This document shows positions 36,255 to 48,332 of a DNA stretch of 64,000 nucleotides, piece by piece (position 1 is the first letter of the stretch; each line of letters opens with the position of its first letter). The DNA comes from Paraescarpia echinospica (taxonomy: Eukaryota > Annelida > Polychaeta > Sabellida > Siboglinidae): assembly GCA_020002185.1 (NCBI GenBank), contig CM034531.1, forward strand, positions 47,868,319 to 47,932,318. The letters run 5' to 3'. The position numbers and the translations under genes are program-made. A model generated the notes under the pieces. It saw nothing but the letters and a program-made list of their open reading frames with translations, made no database searches and had not been told where the DNA came from.

Positions 36255-36450
36255 ATATAATTTAACAAGACAAGATTTAACAAGATTGCCACCCAGAGAA
36301 TTAACTCTAGGTGGCAGGTGGACAAGGAAGCCCTTTGGCTTATCGAGAGTCCGACCCTTTTATCTATGTGTATCCCGCCCGTCTGAGGTATGTGTCGATT
36401 TTATTTTTAAGTGCCGAGAAAATCTCGTGATAATGTGACCCCCTAAGATA
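36255..36450 (-). mobile_element. CR1-like LINE 3' end
   Basis: Minus strand reads LKNKIDTYLRRAGYT then stop and the 3'UTR GGACTCTCGATAAGCC motif, the same tail as at 28.5 and 42.2 kb. It lies just upstream of peptide exon B, probably in its intron. Weaker similarity reaches about 36500. Confidence 0.85.
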
Positions 36451-36499
36451 AGTTTTAATTAATCGACTCTGTCTCTTACTGATGCCATTCCAAGTGGAA

Positions 36500-38390
36500 C
36501 AAGTAGATTGCTAAGTTACGTTCAAATGTTGTTTTCTGTTTAGATAAAACGTTCACATTAATACACGTGTAACCAATACCATTTAGCTATGAATACTCTA
36601 TGATGTATCAACATGACGTGACAACCGACTTCCCATTTAATACATATTATAACAACTATTTATCACATTAAATCCACTATTGTGCTCTTGTCCTGTTTCC
36701 TGTAACCTTACACTTCAAACAATAGCACATGGTACCATACGTCCAGTTTTATACTCCCCTATAGCCGGTAGAACACACACACTGTATATTTGCCCGATTT
36801 GCTGATCATGAGTGGAATCGAAAGAGAGATGTTTTACTCTTTAATCAGTAGTTCACCCATCACCGCCAACCCAGTGAGAGGGTACTTGTAAAACGTATTC
36901 GCTCTATAACTGAGCAATGAAAACATGATCTGACGATCGTGATAATTCTAACGGTCAAAGTGTTCACAACCGGGTATATAGTGCAGGTGTTGGGCTAGCA
37001 GAACCTAACAAACTTACAAGAGCTTCCATGGATGGGCGAGATCGGATGTTCACATTCATCGGCCGGTTCTGTCACGAAGGTTACCTGTACATTACTCGTT
37101 CTACGGTTCACGCGAGAGCAAGTATGTACCCCTTTAAAACTGCACCTTCGACTGCCTCAAGAGTTGTCAAGTACGCACATTAACCTCTGAGTGGATTGAC
37201 GCTATTAAAGCGGCTGATTAATTGTTGATAATGGGCTTCACCTCGCGGTATGAAGAGGAATGCGCGACGTATACATTACATCAGTAGATAGTAAAACTAC
37301 AATGTAAACGCTGTTGATACATCATTACTTGTTTGAACTACAGGTTGACAGTGGCCGTCTGAGTTTGAGGAAGAAAGGGAAGTCGTTAACATCAACACAG
37401 AAACATGTGCATAATTGAATCGTGCATGAATTCATGTGTACATTAAAATTGAAATTGTTTTATTTGTTCGTAGGTAGGCATTGACAAGTTAATATATACT
37501 ACTAGCTCGTCTGATGACTTTACCAAAACTACATACACATTTGCATAAACAATGTGGCAGTTCGTGCTGTATATCATGACATTTTATTTTGCAAAACTAA
37601 AAAGTAAAATTATATTAGGTAAAACAGAATCGAAGAAACACCTTTAAATGACATAACGATGTGTGTGTGTGTGTGTGTGTGACTGTCTATCTGTCTGTCT
37701 GCAACGCTGATGTAACTCCTTGCATCCATGATTAATCCTCATTGTGTCCTTGTGCGATTTATCTACCGTACAACGAAGATCACAACAAGGAACATCTCCG
37801 CATTGCTACTCCAGCCACATCACAAGTAAGACGATGAACAACACTTACGCCACACCCGCTGTAACAATATTTGCATTCTATATTATGTTCACCAACGTCA
37901 GAGAACTTTGTACACGCGATACTTGCATTTAGGTAGCGTCTGGAACATTCGAGGCATTTATATTTTATTATATAATAATACATTAATAATAAAACTTTAT
38001 TTCGACACCGTCAAATCCGGGACGGCTGCCCCATTCACCAGTGACATATTAAATTCTAAATAGCTTAAAATTGTAATTAGTCCTGATTACTGACTGCTGC
38101 TAACGGACTGACAATCTGACCGATGTCAACGTATGAAGCCGAGTGGTTTACTCAGGTGTTTGCTAGTCAAAAGTGACAACTACCGTAGTTTTAGGTGCTT
38201 ACTGATCTAAACCAGTCGCAAGCTATAACGGCATTCTAGCCACAATATTATGCCAATGTTATGTTATGCTCTGGCTTTAAGAGTAATATGTGTGTGTGTG
38301 GAATGTGATGGAACATAAATGAGAACATTAGTTTACCATGCGACCTATTTAATGTCTGGTTTTAAGACACTTTGTTGACGTAATTCCATT
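36500..38390. other. No gene seen
   Basis: AT-rich. A short (GT)n with CTGTCTATCTGTCTGTCTGC lies at 37660-37702. No coding signal recognised. Confidence 0.35.
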
Positions 38391-38398
38391 TGTTCTGC

Positions 38399-38545
38399 CT
38401 ATCGTCGACGTTCGTTGTATTTGTCCATGCAGTCAGCTGTACATTCGGACCGTTTGTCGAGACAAGCTTGAGAAACGGGTACAGGCCCCGTTCGAGTAGG
38501 GCATTGCTGTTTGATGCACATCATGAAACGGAAGTGGATCCTCTT
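38399..38545 (-). pseudogene. Secreted cysteine-rich peptide, family member D (partial, possibly broken)
   Basis: Codes for MMCIKQQC, a PTRTGPVPVSQ middle and CLDKRSECTADC before NERRR and a TAG stop. This gives the last five family cysteines with exact x4, x12, x6 and x3 spacing. The signal-peptide-like stretch (LVVVALLTS, after a TTCTACAG acceptor, from 38600) is in a different frame, and the first two cysteines are absent. Either a frameshift has killed this copy or a second acceptor (TGTTTCCCAG before 38545) is used. Confidence 0.6.
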
Positions 38546-38708
38546 CTGGGAAACAGATAGTTCCACGCAGTGTCGAAGTCAACAGGGCCACGACAACGAG
38601 CTGTAGAAATATTTGATAAGGTCACATCAATGTTCTCAACTGAAATCGCACCTATGTAGGCCTGGATGCCTTTAGTAAAACGCTATATATAAGTAAATTC
38701 TAGCTAAC

Positions 38709-39197
38709 ATGGCGCCGCGCAAACGGAAAGTAAAGGCAACGCGACATTTGGTGTGTGTCGCTTGTTGCTGTTTGGTCGACCTTGCTATGTCCGGCTCCGA
38801 CAAGACGTAGGCTGGGGCTAAGTTGACGGACTTTGAATGTCGGGATTGTTTTCATGTCAGACGTTTAAAGAAGGAAGTAGACGATTTAAAGGATATAGTT
38901 AGAGTGTTGGTGGGAAACACAAACGAGGAAAGGAATTCAAGTGATATGACAGTGGAAATGAAGGAGACAGGTGGTATGGTAAGAGGTGTCAAGGAGACCA
39001 TTGGTGAGATTGTGAAACAGAAGGAACAAGGGAAGAAGAAGAAGACAGAGGGACGGAGGAAAAGTGCTCGGCAGAGGACAGGTAAACAGGGCAGTTGGGA
39101 CAGATCACTATGTGATCAGACTGTAGAGAATGAGCAGAGAAGCGAAAGCAATACAGGTGATCAAGAGGTAGATACTACAGAGGTTGTGCACCAATGA
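38709..39197 (+). pseudogene. LINE ORF1, N-terminal zinc-finger/coiled-coil part
   Basis: From ATG at 38709 the frame reads MAPRKRKVKATRH, a CVACC pair, one stop (TAG near 38807), then DFECRDC. This cysteine layout looks like a small zinc-binding finger. A charged helix LKKEVDDLKDIVRVLV with coiled-coil character and a Lys-rich segment follow. It probably binds the element RNA. Broken by the stop and by a frameshift after 39197. Confidence 0.7.
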
Positions 39198-39546
39198 TGC
39201 TGAGATGGAAGGTACGACGGCCATTGTTGGCAGGCATAGGAGACTGGTCCGAACATTGAAAGAGGCACGCATTGGACAAATTGTGTTATCGGGTATACTG
39301 CCGAAAATAGGTGACAGGGGACAGCATTAAAAGGATCGTAAAAAAATGGCCATTAACACACTGTTACAGAAGTTGTGTATGGAGGAAGGATTCGGCTTTC
39401 TATACATGTGGGCAAGTTTTGTAGGGAGGGAAGATCTGTTTATGAGTGATGGGCTACATCTGACAAGAAAAGGAGCAGCAGTTCTAGGGAGCGAGTTCAT
39501 CAGGTCCACTGATGTAGATACAGGCTCAGATGAGTATTTAAACTAG
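39190..39546 (+). pseudogene. LINE ORF1, SGNH esterase-like part
   Basis: Contains LVRTLKEARIGQIVLSGILP, LCMEEGFGFLYMW, and DGLHLTRKGAAVLG with the Asp-x-x-His pair typical of SGNH hydrolases found in ORF1 of CR1/L2-type elements. One stop and a frame change near 39325. Confidence 0.7.
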
Positions 39547-39619
39547 ATGCGCAGGAGGGATACTTAGATTCACTTCAAAGAGATGATACAAGCAAATTTA
39601 CAAGGAAAGGTATCCATAC

Positions 39620-40480
39620 AAATTAACTTAGATGTGTATGCTTAAATGCCAGGATCGTAGTAAATAAGAGAAGCTATTTAGAAATCATGGTAGCAGATTT
39701 TGACTCATATGTAGTAGGCATCACAGAATCATGTTATGTCATGTTTAGAAAGGACAGGGAAGAGAGAAGGGGAGGTGGGGTAATTCCACATACAGTGTAT
39801 TAAAGAATCTATGCAGGCATATGAAGTACGACTGAAAAGTAAAGTAGATTACGAGGAAGCTATTTGATGCAACATAGTTACCAGAAAGTCAACATTAGCA
39901 ATAGGACTAGTTTATCGTAGTCCTAGCATACGACAAGAGGATGATGTAAAACTGCACAATGCTATAACGAAGATAAGTAAAGGGGAATGTGTTAAAATGG
40001 GTGAATTTAATCACGGACATATTTAGTGGAAATCACTAGAGAGTGCTGGAGGTGAGAAACCAACAGTTTCCGCTTGTAATACAGGACTGTTTTCCAGCTC
40101 AACATGTTTTGGAACCAACCAGAGGTGGGAATGTGTTGGATTTACTGTTCTCGTCTCAGAAAGAATTAGTTGATAATGTGAAAGTATGTGAACCCCTGGG
40201 ATCTAGTAATCATAACCATATTCATTTTAATATAAAAGTACAATCAGAGAATAATGGTAAAAAGCAACGGTGGAGAAACTTCAACACAGGAAAATATAAA
40301 CAGATAAGAAAATATTTAGCACACATAGATTGGACAACCTTAATGAAGAACAAGACAGCAACACAATGTTGGACCGTTTTGAAAGATGAGATTGAGGGCA
40401 TTATTGAAAGATTTGTTCCCTCTGAAAAAGCAAGGGAATCGATCCAGAACGAAACGCTTTTCAAAGTAGGCTATACGTAA
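39620..40480 (+). pseudogene. LINE ORF2 endonuclease domain, inactive
   Basis: Apurinic-type endonuclease remains: LNAR.., VADFDSYVVGITES, RGGGV, GLVYRSPS, then GEFN where GDFN is usual, LDLLFSSQ and SSNHNHIHF where SDH is usual. Both changed blocks carry catalytic Asp residues, so it could not cut DNA. Confidence 0.75.
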
Positions 40481-41809
40481 AATTGCTTACAAACAAATTA
40501 TGTGGAGAGTTTATAGAAACACAGGAAATATAGAAAGCCACAACAACTACAAAGAGGCCCTTAACATAGCAACAGCCGAAATTAGACAATCTAAACGGAC
40601 TTCTGAGCAAAAATTGGCGAATGATAAAAAAATGACAGCAATAATTTCTACGTTTATATAAGGAGTAAACAGAAGGTTCATGATATAAAATGGGACCACT
40701 TGGAAACAGCACAGGGAACGTAATACCAGATGGGTTTCAGATGGTAGAGGCTTCAGTGTTTACCACAGAAGATACCAGTTCACTGCCAGTACCAGTTACT
40801 AAATTTGAGGTGGATGAATCAGATAATTTAGGGTAGTAGTTTGTTACTCCTGAAATTATATCAAGGAAATTAAGAAGATGAAAGAAAACAAATCACATGG
40901 ATTTGACGGGATACCAACGAAACAGCTAAAGGAAATTGTAGAGCAAATCAGTACACCACTTGCAATATTCTTTAACTTGTCACTTAAAGAGGGAATCGTT
41001 CCACTAGAATGGAAAGAAGCAAACATTACGCCATTATTTAAAAAGGGAAATACAGACCAGTTTAACATCAGTTTTACGCAAATTACTAGAAACGCTTATA
41101 AGAGACCACATGGCGGAATTCTGTGTAAAAACACAAACTAATCTCAACATGGGTTCTTAAAGGCTAGGTCTTGTCTAACCAATATGTTATGTTTGGAAGA
41201 AATTACAAAGTGGGTAGACGACGGGTCACCAGTGGATGTTGTCTACTTAGATTTTCAGAAAGCATTTGTTAAAATGCCACATCAAAGATTGTTGCTTAAA
41301 CTTAAATCATATGGTATGGGGATGGTGAGATCAGCTGGATAAAAACATGGTTGACAGACAGAAGACAGAGAGTAATAGTAGATGGGGAGATTTCAAACTA
41401 GAAACCAGTTTTGAGTGGAGTGCCAACGAGGTCAGCGTTGGGACCTATATTATTCTTGATATATATACATTATTTGGATGTTCTCTTCTCAGAAGGAATT
41501 AGTTGATAATGTGAAAGTGAACCTCAAGCAAAGTACTGAAATTCGCAGACGATACAAAGGTGTTCAGAAGAGTTAAAACAGATGCAGATAAACACACATT
41601 ACAAGATGATCTAGCCAAATTAGTCAAATAGTCAGAAAAATTGCAAATGTTCTAAATGTTTGGAAATGTAAATGCATTCACATAGGACATGGAAATGCTG
41701 ACAACGAATACATAAACAACTGGAATAACTTATATGATGATTGCTAGCAGTGTGGATATATTCAAAAATAAAATTGACAGCTATCTGGGGAGGGCAGGCT
41801 ATACATAGT

Positions 41810-42138
41810 GTAGCGCCGTGGTGCAGCTAGAGCTTTGGATTCTCAACCGAGAGAACCCGGGTTCGAATCCTGTGCGGCGGTGTCGAACCTTGGGCAAGTT
41901 CGTTCACTATACGTTGCTTCAGTTCACTCAGCTGTATGAATGAGTACCTGGCTATAGACAGCGGTGGATATTTGTGTACGAACAGTCTTCGCGCATTAAT
42001 TGCAGCGTGGCTGGATGCTTCGCAGAGAAGTCGAGATGGTGTTCGAGTGAACAGGTCTGCCAGGGAGTAAAGTGTAAAGCGCTATGAGTAGTCCTGAGGA
42101 CTGGATACTGCACTATATAAGAATTTACCTTTACCTTT
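41810..42138 (+). mobile_element. tRNA-derived SINE, copy 1 (inserted in CR1 3'UTR)
   Basis: The head has an A-box-like TAGCGCCGTGGTGCAG and a perfect B box GGTTCGAATCC (41870-41880). The body contains TTCACTCAGCTGTATGAATG and AAGTCGAGATGGTGTTCGA. The tail is AAGCGCTATGAGTAGTCCTG and CTATATAAGAATTTACC. Flanks share ATAGT (41805-41809 and 42139-42143), a likely target duplication. Two more copies are at 46.6 and 52.8 kb. Confidence 0.88.
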
Positions 42139-42299
42139 ATAGTTGGAAAATTGCTGGACTCTCGATAAGCCAAAGGCTTTCTTGTCCACATGCCGTCTGG
42201 AGCTTATAGCTCTGGACGGCAATCTTGTTCAATCTTACTAAATAACAACTAGTCGCCTATAGAAGACATAAACATAAAGTTCGGGATTAGTTAAGATAA

Positions 42300-42600
42300 A
42301 AAAAGACACTGTAAGAATTCAATATCAGACGGGTTTCAAACGGCTGAAGACCAATTGGTTCAGCGTTTACCAGAGAACATATTCGTCCATTACAAATAAA
42401 GTTATGGGACCTATTATCAATTGAACTGGCTAAATCGAGTTACATAGGACAGTTAATTGCTACAACCAAAATTGTAGCTAAGAAAATACACACGATTAAA
42501 GATAATAAATCACCTGGAGTTAATGTGAATCCACGTTAATTACAAGACAATACAATAGCGCCCACGGGACTACTACACGACAAACAAAACTACCGGGTAT
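42300..42600 (+). mobile_element. CR1-like LINE RT fragment
   Basis: Codes in shifting frames for SDGFQTAEDQ, SYIGQLIATT and VAKKIHTIKDNKSPGVN, the same finger region as at 1-590. Short and heavily decayed. Confidence 0.75.
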
Positions 42601-42905
42601 TAAACTTTCCACTAAATGAAGAAAAGTTGCTTTTAAAAATATGGCTCGAGAAACAATCAGGGAGTGACGAATCAGTGTGTTTGTCATTAGACACTTGAAA
42701 GTGAACAGAAAAGCTCATTAGTTGCCATATTTAAATAATACTAAAATAAACTGATAAATCTACATGAACATGACGTTGAGATAGCGATAAAAAGCTAGGC
42801 CATACCTAACAAATATCTAATTGTAAACAAATCATTATGTGAATAAATGAGAAATCACCAACAATCTACTTATATTTCCTAAATGGTGTTGGAAAAACAA
42901 CTCAC

Positions 42906-43065
42906 GAGTATTTTCATCGTTATCTGCCGCTTGACAAAGGTTGTCTGGACAAGGGACACGACATAAACGTGTCTGTGTCGCCTCGCAAGTTTCGAAAGAA
43001 AAGGAATGTAGGTTACAAAGAGCGCCAAAAGTGAGAACTAAGCGTGCTTCAAACCAAGAGTTCAT
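42906..43065 (-). CDS. Cysteine-rich exon E, unrecognised
   Basis: The minus strand codes for ALCNLHSFSFETC, EATQTRLCRVPCPDNLC and QAADNDENT, then a GTGAGT splice donor (intron starts 42905). The 3' part, including the donor, is conserved at 51.1 kb. C-x6-C-x3-C-P resembles the C-x6-C-x4-C-P core of the A-D peptides but the match is short, so a family link is only a suggestion. A hydrophobic lead (LVLTFGALC) could be a signal peptide. Confidence 0.45.
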
Positions 43066-43176
43066 TTTGACGACACGTGTTGAAATATACTTGTGTAGTG
43101 TAATTCACTCAGAGTGGTTGGGGGCAAAGTTTAAAAGGGCACTTTTAGTGGTTAGAAAGTACACAATGGTAGAAAA

Positions 43177-43262
43177 GTGTGTGTGTGTGCGTGTGCTTAC
43201 TCGTGCGCGTGCGCGTACGTGTACGTGAGTAAGTGCATGTGTTTGTGCGTGCGTTCGCGTGA
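43177..43262 (+). repeat. (GT)n/(GCGT)n imperfect microsatellite
   Basis: GT-rich run with CGCGTGCGCG stretches. Confidence 0.8.
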
Positions 43263-43539
43263 GCGGGTTTGGAATTCGCTGTCGGTTTGTTCTGATTGCT
43301 CCTATATTTTATTTTCGAAATACCCCATATACGTCACGATTCTCACCTTTTATGGGGTAAATCAGTTGTTCGGAAAGTAAAACGTAATGCGCGCGTAAAA
43401 TACAAACGTAACTGAAAGACTAAGCGAAATTAATCTTTTTTATTACCAATGTGACTGAAATACAATCTAAAATTAGTGTCCAGATATTCAATTAATTTTT
43501 TACCTCCTCCGTCACCCTTTTTGATATTTTTCTATCACC

Positions 43540-43870
43540 GTAAAGACAATAATTTTACCTACAAATGTGTCGCTGGATGCACACAGGAATTTTTTTAATT
43601 TTTCAGTTATTGCCGTTTGAACATTGCGAATGCTCAAACAATAATGATAATAATCCTATCTACAAGTTTGTTGTTGGGTGTACCCAGGATTTGGTTTTAG
43701 TTTTTGAGTTATTGCCGTTTGAACATCGATAATGCTTAATCTTGCAGCGCATATATATCAAGGTTGAGCATTCGCGATGTTCCAACGGCAACAACTCAAA
43801 AAGTTAGCAAATTTCTGTGTACACTCAGCGACAAGCTTGTAGATATGAATATTATATTGCAATTTTATGT
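43540..43870. repeat. Three copies of a 75-100-bp repeat, one inverted
   Basis: GTCGCTGGATGCACACAGGA...TTATTGCCGTTTGAACAT occurs at about 43560-43640 and 43660-43735 (plus) and 43755-43855 (minus). A fourth relative is at 21.77 kb. Confidence 0.75.
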
Positions 43871-44099
43871 ACAGTCTGAAACAAGAGGCCGCACCGCCGC
43901 TCGCCTTGCTAAAGTATAGACCGCGCTCAACCGCCCTGTCAGTGGTGACGTCAGCAACATTTGACGGGCTATGACACGCAAATGACCACGTTTGAGCGGG
44001 CTTAGTGACATGAGTTCGCAATGAACAGGTTTCATATCTAGCACATTACTTGACAAGAGCATTATGTTTATGTATACGAAGTTTCAAAGACATTTAAAT

Positions 44100-44790
44100 T
44101 TAAATTTAACTTAGTCTTTAATAAGCACGTTGCAAATACTATATTATCTCAGTTTTCAAAGTTACCAAATTTCTTAGTGTACACATTGATTCCCATTTAA
44201 ATTGGAATGAACACATTAGCCACATAAAAAGTAACATCTCGAAAAAAATATCTGTAATGACCAGGTTGAAACATTTATTGAATAAGCCTTCATTATACTC
44301 TTTATAATGTACTCTTATTATGCCGTATGCAACTTATTGTTGTGAAGTTTGGGGCAATACCTATAGGACTCGTATACAACCCTTGCATATTATTCAGAAA
44401 AGAGCTATTCGGATTTGTCAAAAGCCCGACTTGAAGGCTCATACAAGATCAATTTTTTATCAATTGAAAACTTTAACTGTATAGGACATGGTGGATTTAA
44501 ATAGCATGGTGTTTATGTACAAGGTTTATACTAATAATTTACCAGCAGACATTACGTTGTATTTCCAGAGAGTTAATGACAGTCATTATCATAACACCCG
44601 TATGGAAAATTGTAATTTCAAAATAAGATTTCGCAGGACTACTAAAAAGCGGAATGTATCAGTATAAAGGGACTTCAGATGTGGAATGACCTGTGTGCTG
44701 ACATTAAATTGTGCAATTCTACTTATCAATTCAAAAATATGTACAAAATTTTACTCCTGCAAAGATATGTTGAATTCAGGTTTTGATTTT
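44100..44790 (+). mobile_element. LINE reverse transcriptase thumb and 3' end
   Basis: Shifting frames give a FLGVHIDSHLNWNEHI-like block, CRMQLIVVKFG / YCCEVWGN, IQPLHIIQKRAIRIC, HTRSIFYQLKTL, MVFMYKVYTNNLP and DSHYHNTR. This is the carboxy end of a non-LTR reverse transcriptase. The clade is uncertain; it may be the source family of the minus-strand insertion at 25.4-25.95 kb. Confidence 0.75.
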
Positions 44791-45104
44791 ATGTTTGTTA
44801 TTATGTATCAACTACCATACCTTCAGGTAGTTTAAATCTAGCTTAATTTTAAGTTATATATTGTGTATGTATTGTACCAGTGCAATTGTATAATATGGGG
44901 AATGCTATGTATAAGTTTATAGTTTCTTGCATTTCCCTTCAACATTTTCTTATTGTTCAATGCTTCACTATATTTTTCATTGTTCCACTGTTTATGGTGG
45001 ATTAGCTTACAAAAGTGCATGTTTACACCTAATTTGGAATTACACTTTGTACTGATGTTGAACGAATTCAATTAAATTCAAAAGGACATTTCGGAATCAC
45101 TGCA

Positions 45105-45185
45105 GGCTCTTGGCGACCCACTCAAAATGGCTTGGCGACCCAATTTTGAGTCACTATTCAGGGGTTAAGAACCACTAACCTAACC
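45105..45185 (-). repeat. hAT-like transposon end
   Basis: Minus strand TTAGTGGTTCTTAACCCCTG followed by repeated GGGTCGCCAAG resembles the ends of Charlie-type hAT elements. Only one end is visible. Confidence 0.45.
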
Positions 45186-45489
45186 CAGTTTATCTATTTT
45201 CTAAAACATGTTTGGTGACACCCGTATAACAGAGTTGGGGAGGGGTCATGTACGCATATCAGGATGAAAAGCAACCACACTAGTAAATTGCACTTTTATA
45301 TATTACATACAAATATGCAACAGTTAAAAATGACAAATGCAAAAACACACAATACAAATTGTGTTACAATTTCAAATACAAATACTAACAATGAAATGTG
45401 TCGATTATTACATTAGTAATTTTGTATTATTTGTTATGTGTTAGAAGTGATGTTTGCAGTTTAGGTACGGAAAACATTTAGAATGAACA

Positions 45490-45850
45490 GAAAGTACTGC
45501 ATAGCATTCAATTTTCCATGGTCATTATGTTGTCTATCGTCACCCATTCTTTGCACATGTCCTGCCCTTATCATTCTGCGTCCGACTACTTTAATTTTCA
45601 GGTGTTTTGTCATGCCAATTTCGTCTTTCATATCTGTCAATCTTCCTTATGTCTTCCCGCGTTACCCAGTTGTTTTCTGCCACCTGTATCTTCTCCGGCT
45701 GTCTCCCTGTCAGTGCCAGTGTTCCCAACCCATATACAAATGCTGGTACCACACAGGCTTCCAACACCTTTCCTTTTAGTTGTTTCTTCACAGTTCTGTC
45801 CCACATAACATCTTCCACAATCCTCCATGTTGCCGTTCTTGCTCGCACCC
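45490..45850 (-). mobile_element. RTE-like LINE carboxy end
   Basis: Codes for KQLKGKVLEACVVPAFVYG, LALTGRQPEKIQVAEN and, after a frame change, MIRAGHVQRMGDDR, which correspond to the C-terminal region of RTE-type endonuclease/reverse transcriptases. It abuts the AC microsatellite. Confidence 0.65.
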
Positions 45851-45920
45851 ACCTCTATATTCTACTACTTCGTCCATCCCCACTCACTGTAGCTCCCGCA
45901 CATATATAGCTGTTCACACG

Positions 45921-46533
<613 letters not shown>

Positions 46534-46608
46534 CCCATAGTTATAAGCTAAAATTTAACTAAGACGACTATTTATTCACGGTAACTGCCGTATCTTACTT
46601 GCTTATTT

Positions 46609-46938
46609 GGAGCACAGTGGTACAGTGGCTGGAACTTCGGATTTTCGACCGAGAGAACCAGGATTCGAATCCAGTGCTATGGTGTCGAACCTTGGGCAAC
46701 TTCGTTCACTCGATGTTGCTCCAGTTCACTCAGCTGTATGAATGAGTACCTGACTATAAACAGTGGTGGAAATATTTGGGTACGAAAAGTTTTCGCTCAT
46801 TAATTATAGCATGGCTGGATGCTTCCCAGAGAAGTCGAGATGGTGTTTGATTGAACAGGTCTGCCATGGAGCAAACTGTAAAGCGCTTTGAGCAGTCCTG
46901 AAGACTGGGTACTGCGCTATATAAGAATTTACCTTTAT
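46609..46938 (+). mobile_element. tRNA-derived SINE, copy 2
   Basis: Same SINE as 41.8 kb: head GAGCACAGTGGTACAGTGG, B box GATTCGAATCC (46672-46682), body GTTCACTCAGCTGTATGAAT, tail CGCTATATAAGAATTTACC. About 80-85% like copy 1 by eye. Confidence 0.88.
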
Positions 46939-47410
46939 TTTTTATCTGTAGCCTGACTGAACATTTAAATCTTCTTTTGTTTTCATGGTTACTCAGAACT
47001 TCTTTGTTCCTCACATGGAGGGTTAGCTAAATTCAGTCAGTTGCCACGCACAGTTATCAACTGATTAATATCTGCGTCTTTCGGCGGCGTATGTGTGTTC
47101 CACATATCGGTTACTCGGATGACCAATTAACAGACTGATGTATAAATGTTACTATTTATTCCTCGTGCATTTTAATGTACAATTGACAGGTTTCCCTTCA
47201 CATTAAAAAACCCAGTAAGGAATATTAAATAAAACGAACTTCAATTAAATTACAGAACATTCTTCAGGATAGTTCATTTGAAATAAAACATTTTTTTGAC
47301 ATATTCAAACGAATTTTACTTGTTAGAAGCTTTCGTTAGCGTTGCATGCTGACTTCTTCAGTATCTATGACGTCTTTGTACAAGTGCAACGCTAAGGAAA
47401 ACCTCTACTT

Positions 47411-48332
47411 GGGCTGCATTCAAAGTTCGCCGCCGAGCCGTACCGTGTCGTCGCTTTTTTGTCCGGAAGTCGATTTTATCGTTCAAAGTTACGTCGTGCT
47501 GACCAAAGACCGTATATCAATACAAGACGGTGTTCGTTCTCTCCCTAATTCACCACCATTTTAGGCATACATTTTGTTAAAAAACTATTGGATGTCACAT
47601 CACCTTTAGTTGCAAAAAAAATGTACACACAAAATGAAAATGCTAGAGCTTTGGAAAACTCCGTGCTCGAGAGCCGTTTGATATCATAAACCTTCATAAT
47701 ATGATATTACAGTAGACAGTTGCAATTTCTGTATAGTATCTTATTACAGGCAGATATCTTACCTTTCCTTTCTGCTTGGAAAACGGAAAAACCAATATCA
47801 GGACGTGACGACTTTCTGTTTTGGCAATTCTTTGCCGAACAACCCGACCGATTTGACGCCATCATGTAAACACTCCTGTTCAACGCTAACATCGGGCACT
47901 GCCGGTCCCCCAGGCGCATGCGCTTGCTTCCCGAATGGTGAACAAAAACTTTCACTGTAGGCTGTTATTTTCTCGCTCAGTGACGCTTCCTGTCCAAATA
48001 AAAACTCCTTGGTGCGGACGCCGCGAAGGGCGCCACAACAGCGCCTTTCCAGTGATGGCCACCGTTATTAGTTTCGTATTCGATGGTAATTTTTTATAAT
48101 GGTATTGTTGGTGCAGTTTGACAAGTTGAGTTTTTTTTAATACAAAACCTAAGTGTTCCTAATTGCAGAAATGGCGTAGTTGCTTCGAAAAACACATTCG
48201 AAATCAGTAACATCCATTTTGAATGCGGCGAACGTCGTGGTACATAAAATGTAACCGTTCAATTTCTGGCGGCGAACCGCGACGGATTGCAGCGTCGCGG
48301 TCCGGCGCGGCGCGAACTCTGAATTCAGCCTA
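47411..48332. mobile_element. Possible non-autonomous DNA transposon
   Basis: Left end GGGCTGCATTCAAAGTTCGC and right end GCGAACTCTGAATTCAGCC form imperfect inverted repeats continuing into GC-rich CGCCG words. No transposase and no certain target duplication. Superfamily unknown, perhaps Harbinger-like. Confidence 0.5.

Larger units (their letters stand above)
38709..42245 (+). mobile_element. CR1-like LINE, near full length, degenerate
   Basis: This is the longest copy of the family. ORF1 (38709-39546), endonuclease (about 39620-40470), reverse transcriptase (about 40700-41800) and 3'UTR (to 42245) are all present in order but with many stops and frameshifts. A SINE interrupts the 3'UTR at 41810-42138. 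RT landmarks are DGIPTKQLKEIVEQI, PLEWKEANITPLF, YLDFQKAFVKMPHQRLL (the final Asp of the motif replaced by Val), GPILFLIYI and KFADDTKVFRR. The tail GGACTCTCGATAAGCC at about 42156 matches the other copies. Confidence 0.9.

Noticed and set aside
41870..41880. Possible tRNA gene from the B box
   Set aside because: No acceptor stem or anticodon arm; it is the head of a SINE.
45591..45909. Plus-strand frames opposite the RTE tail
   Set aside because: Shadows of the minus-strand LINE sequence.
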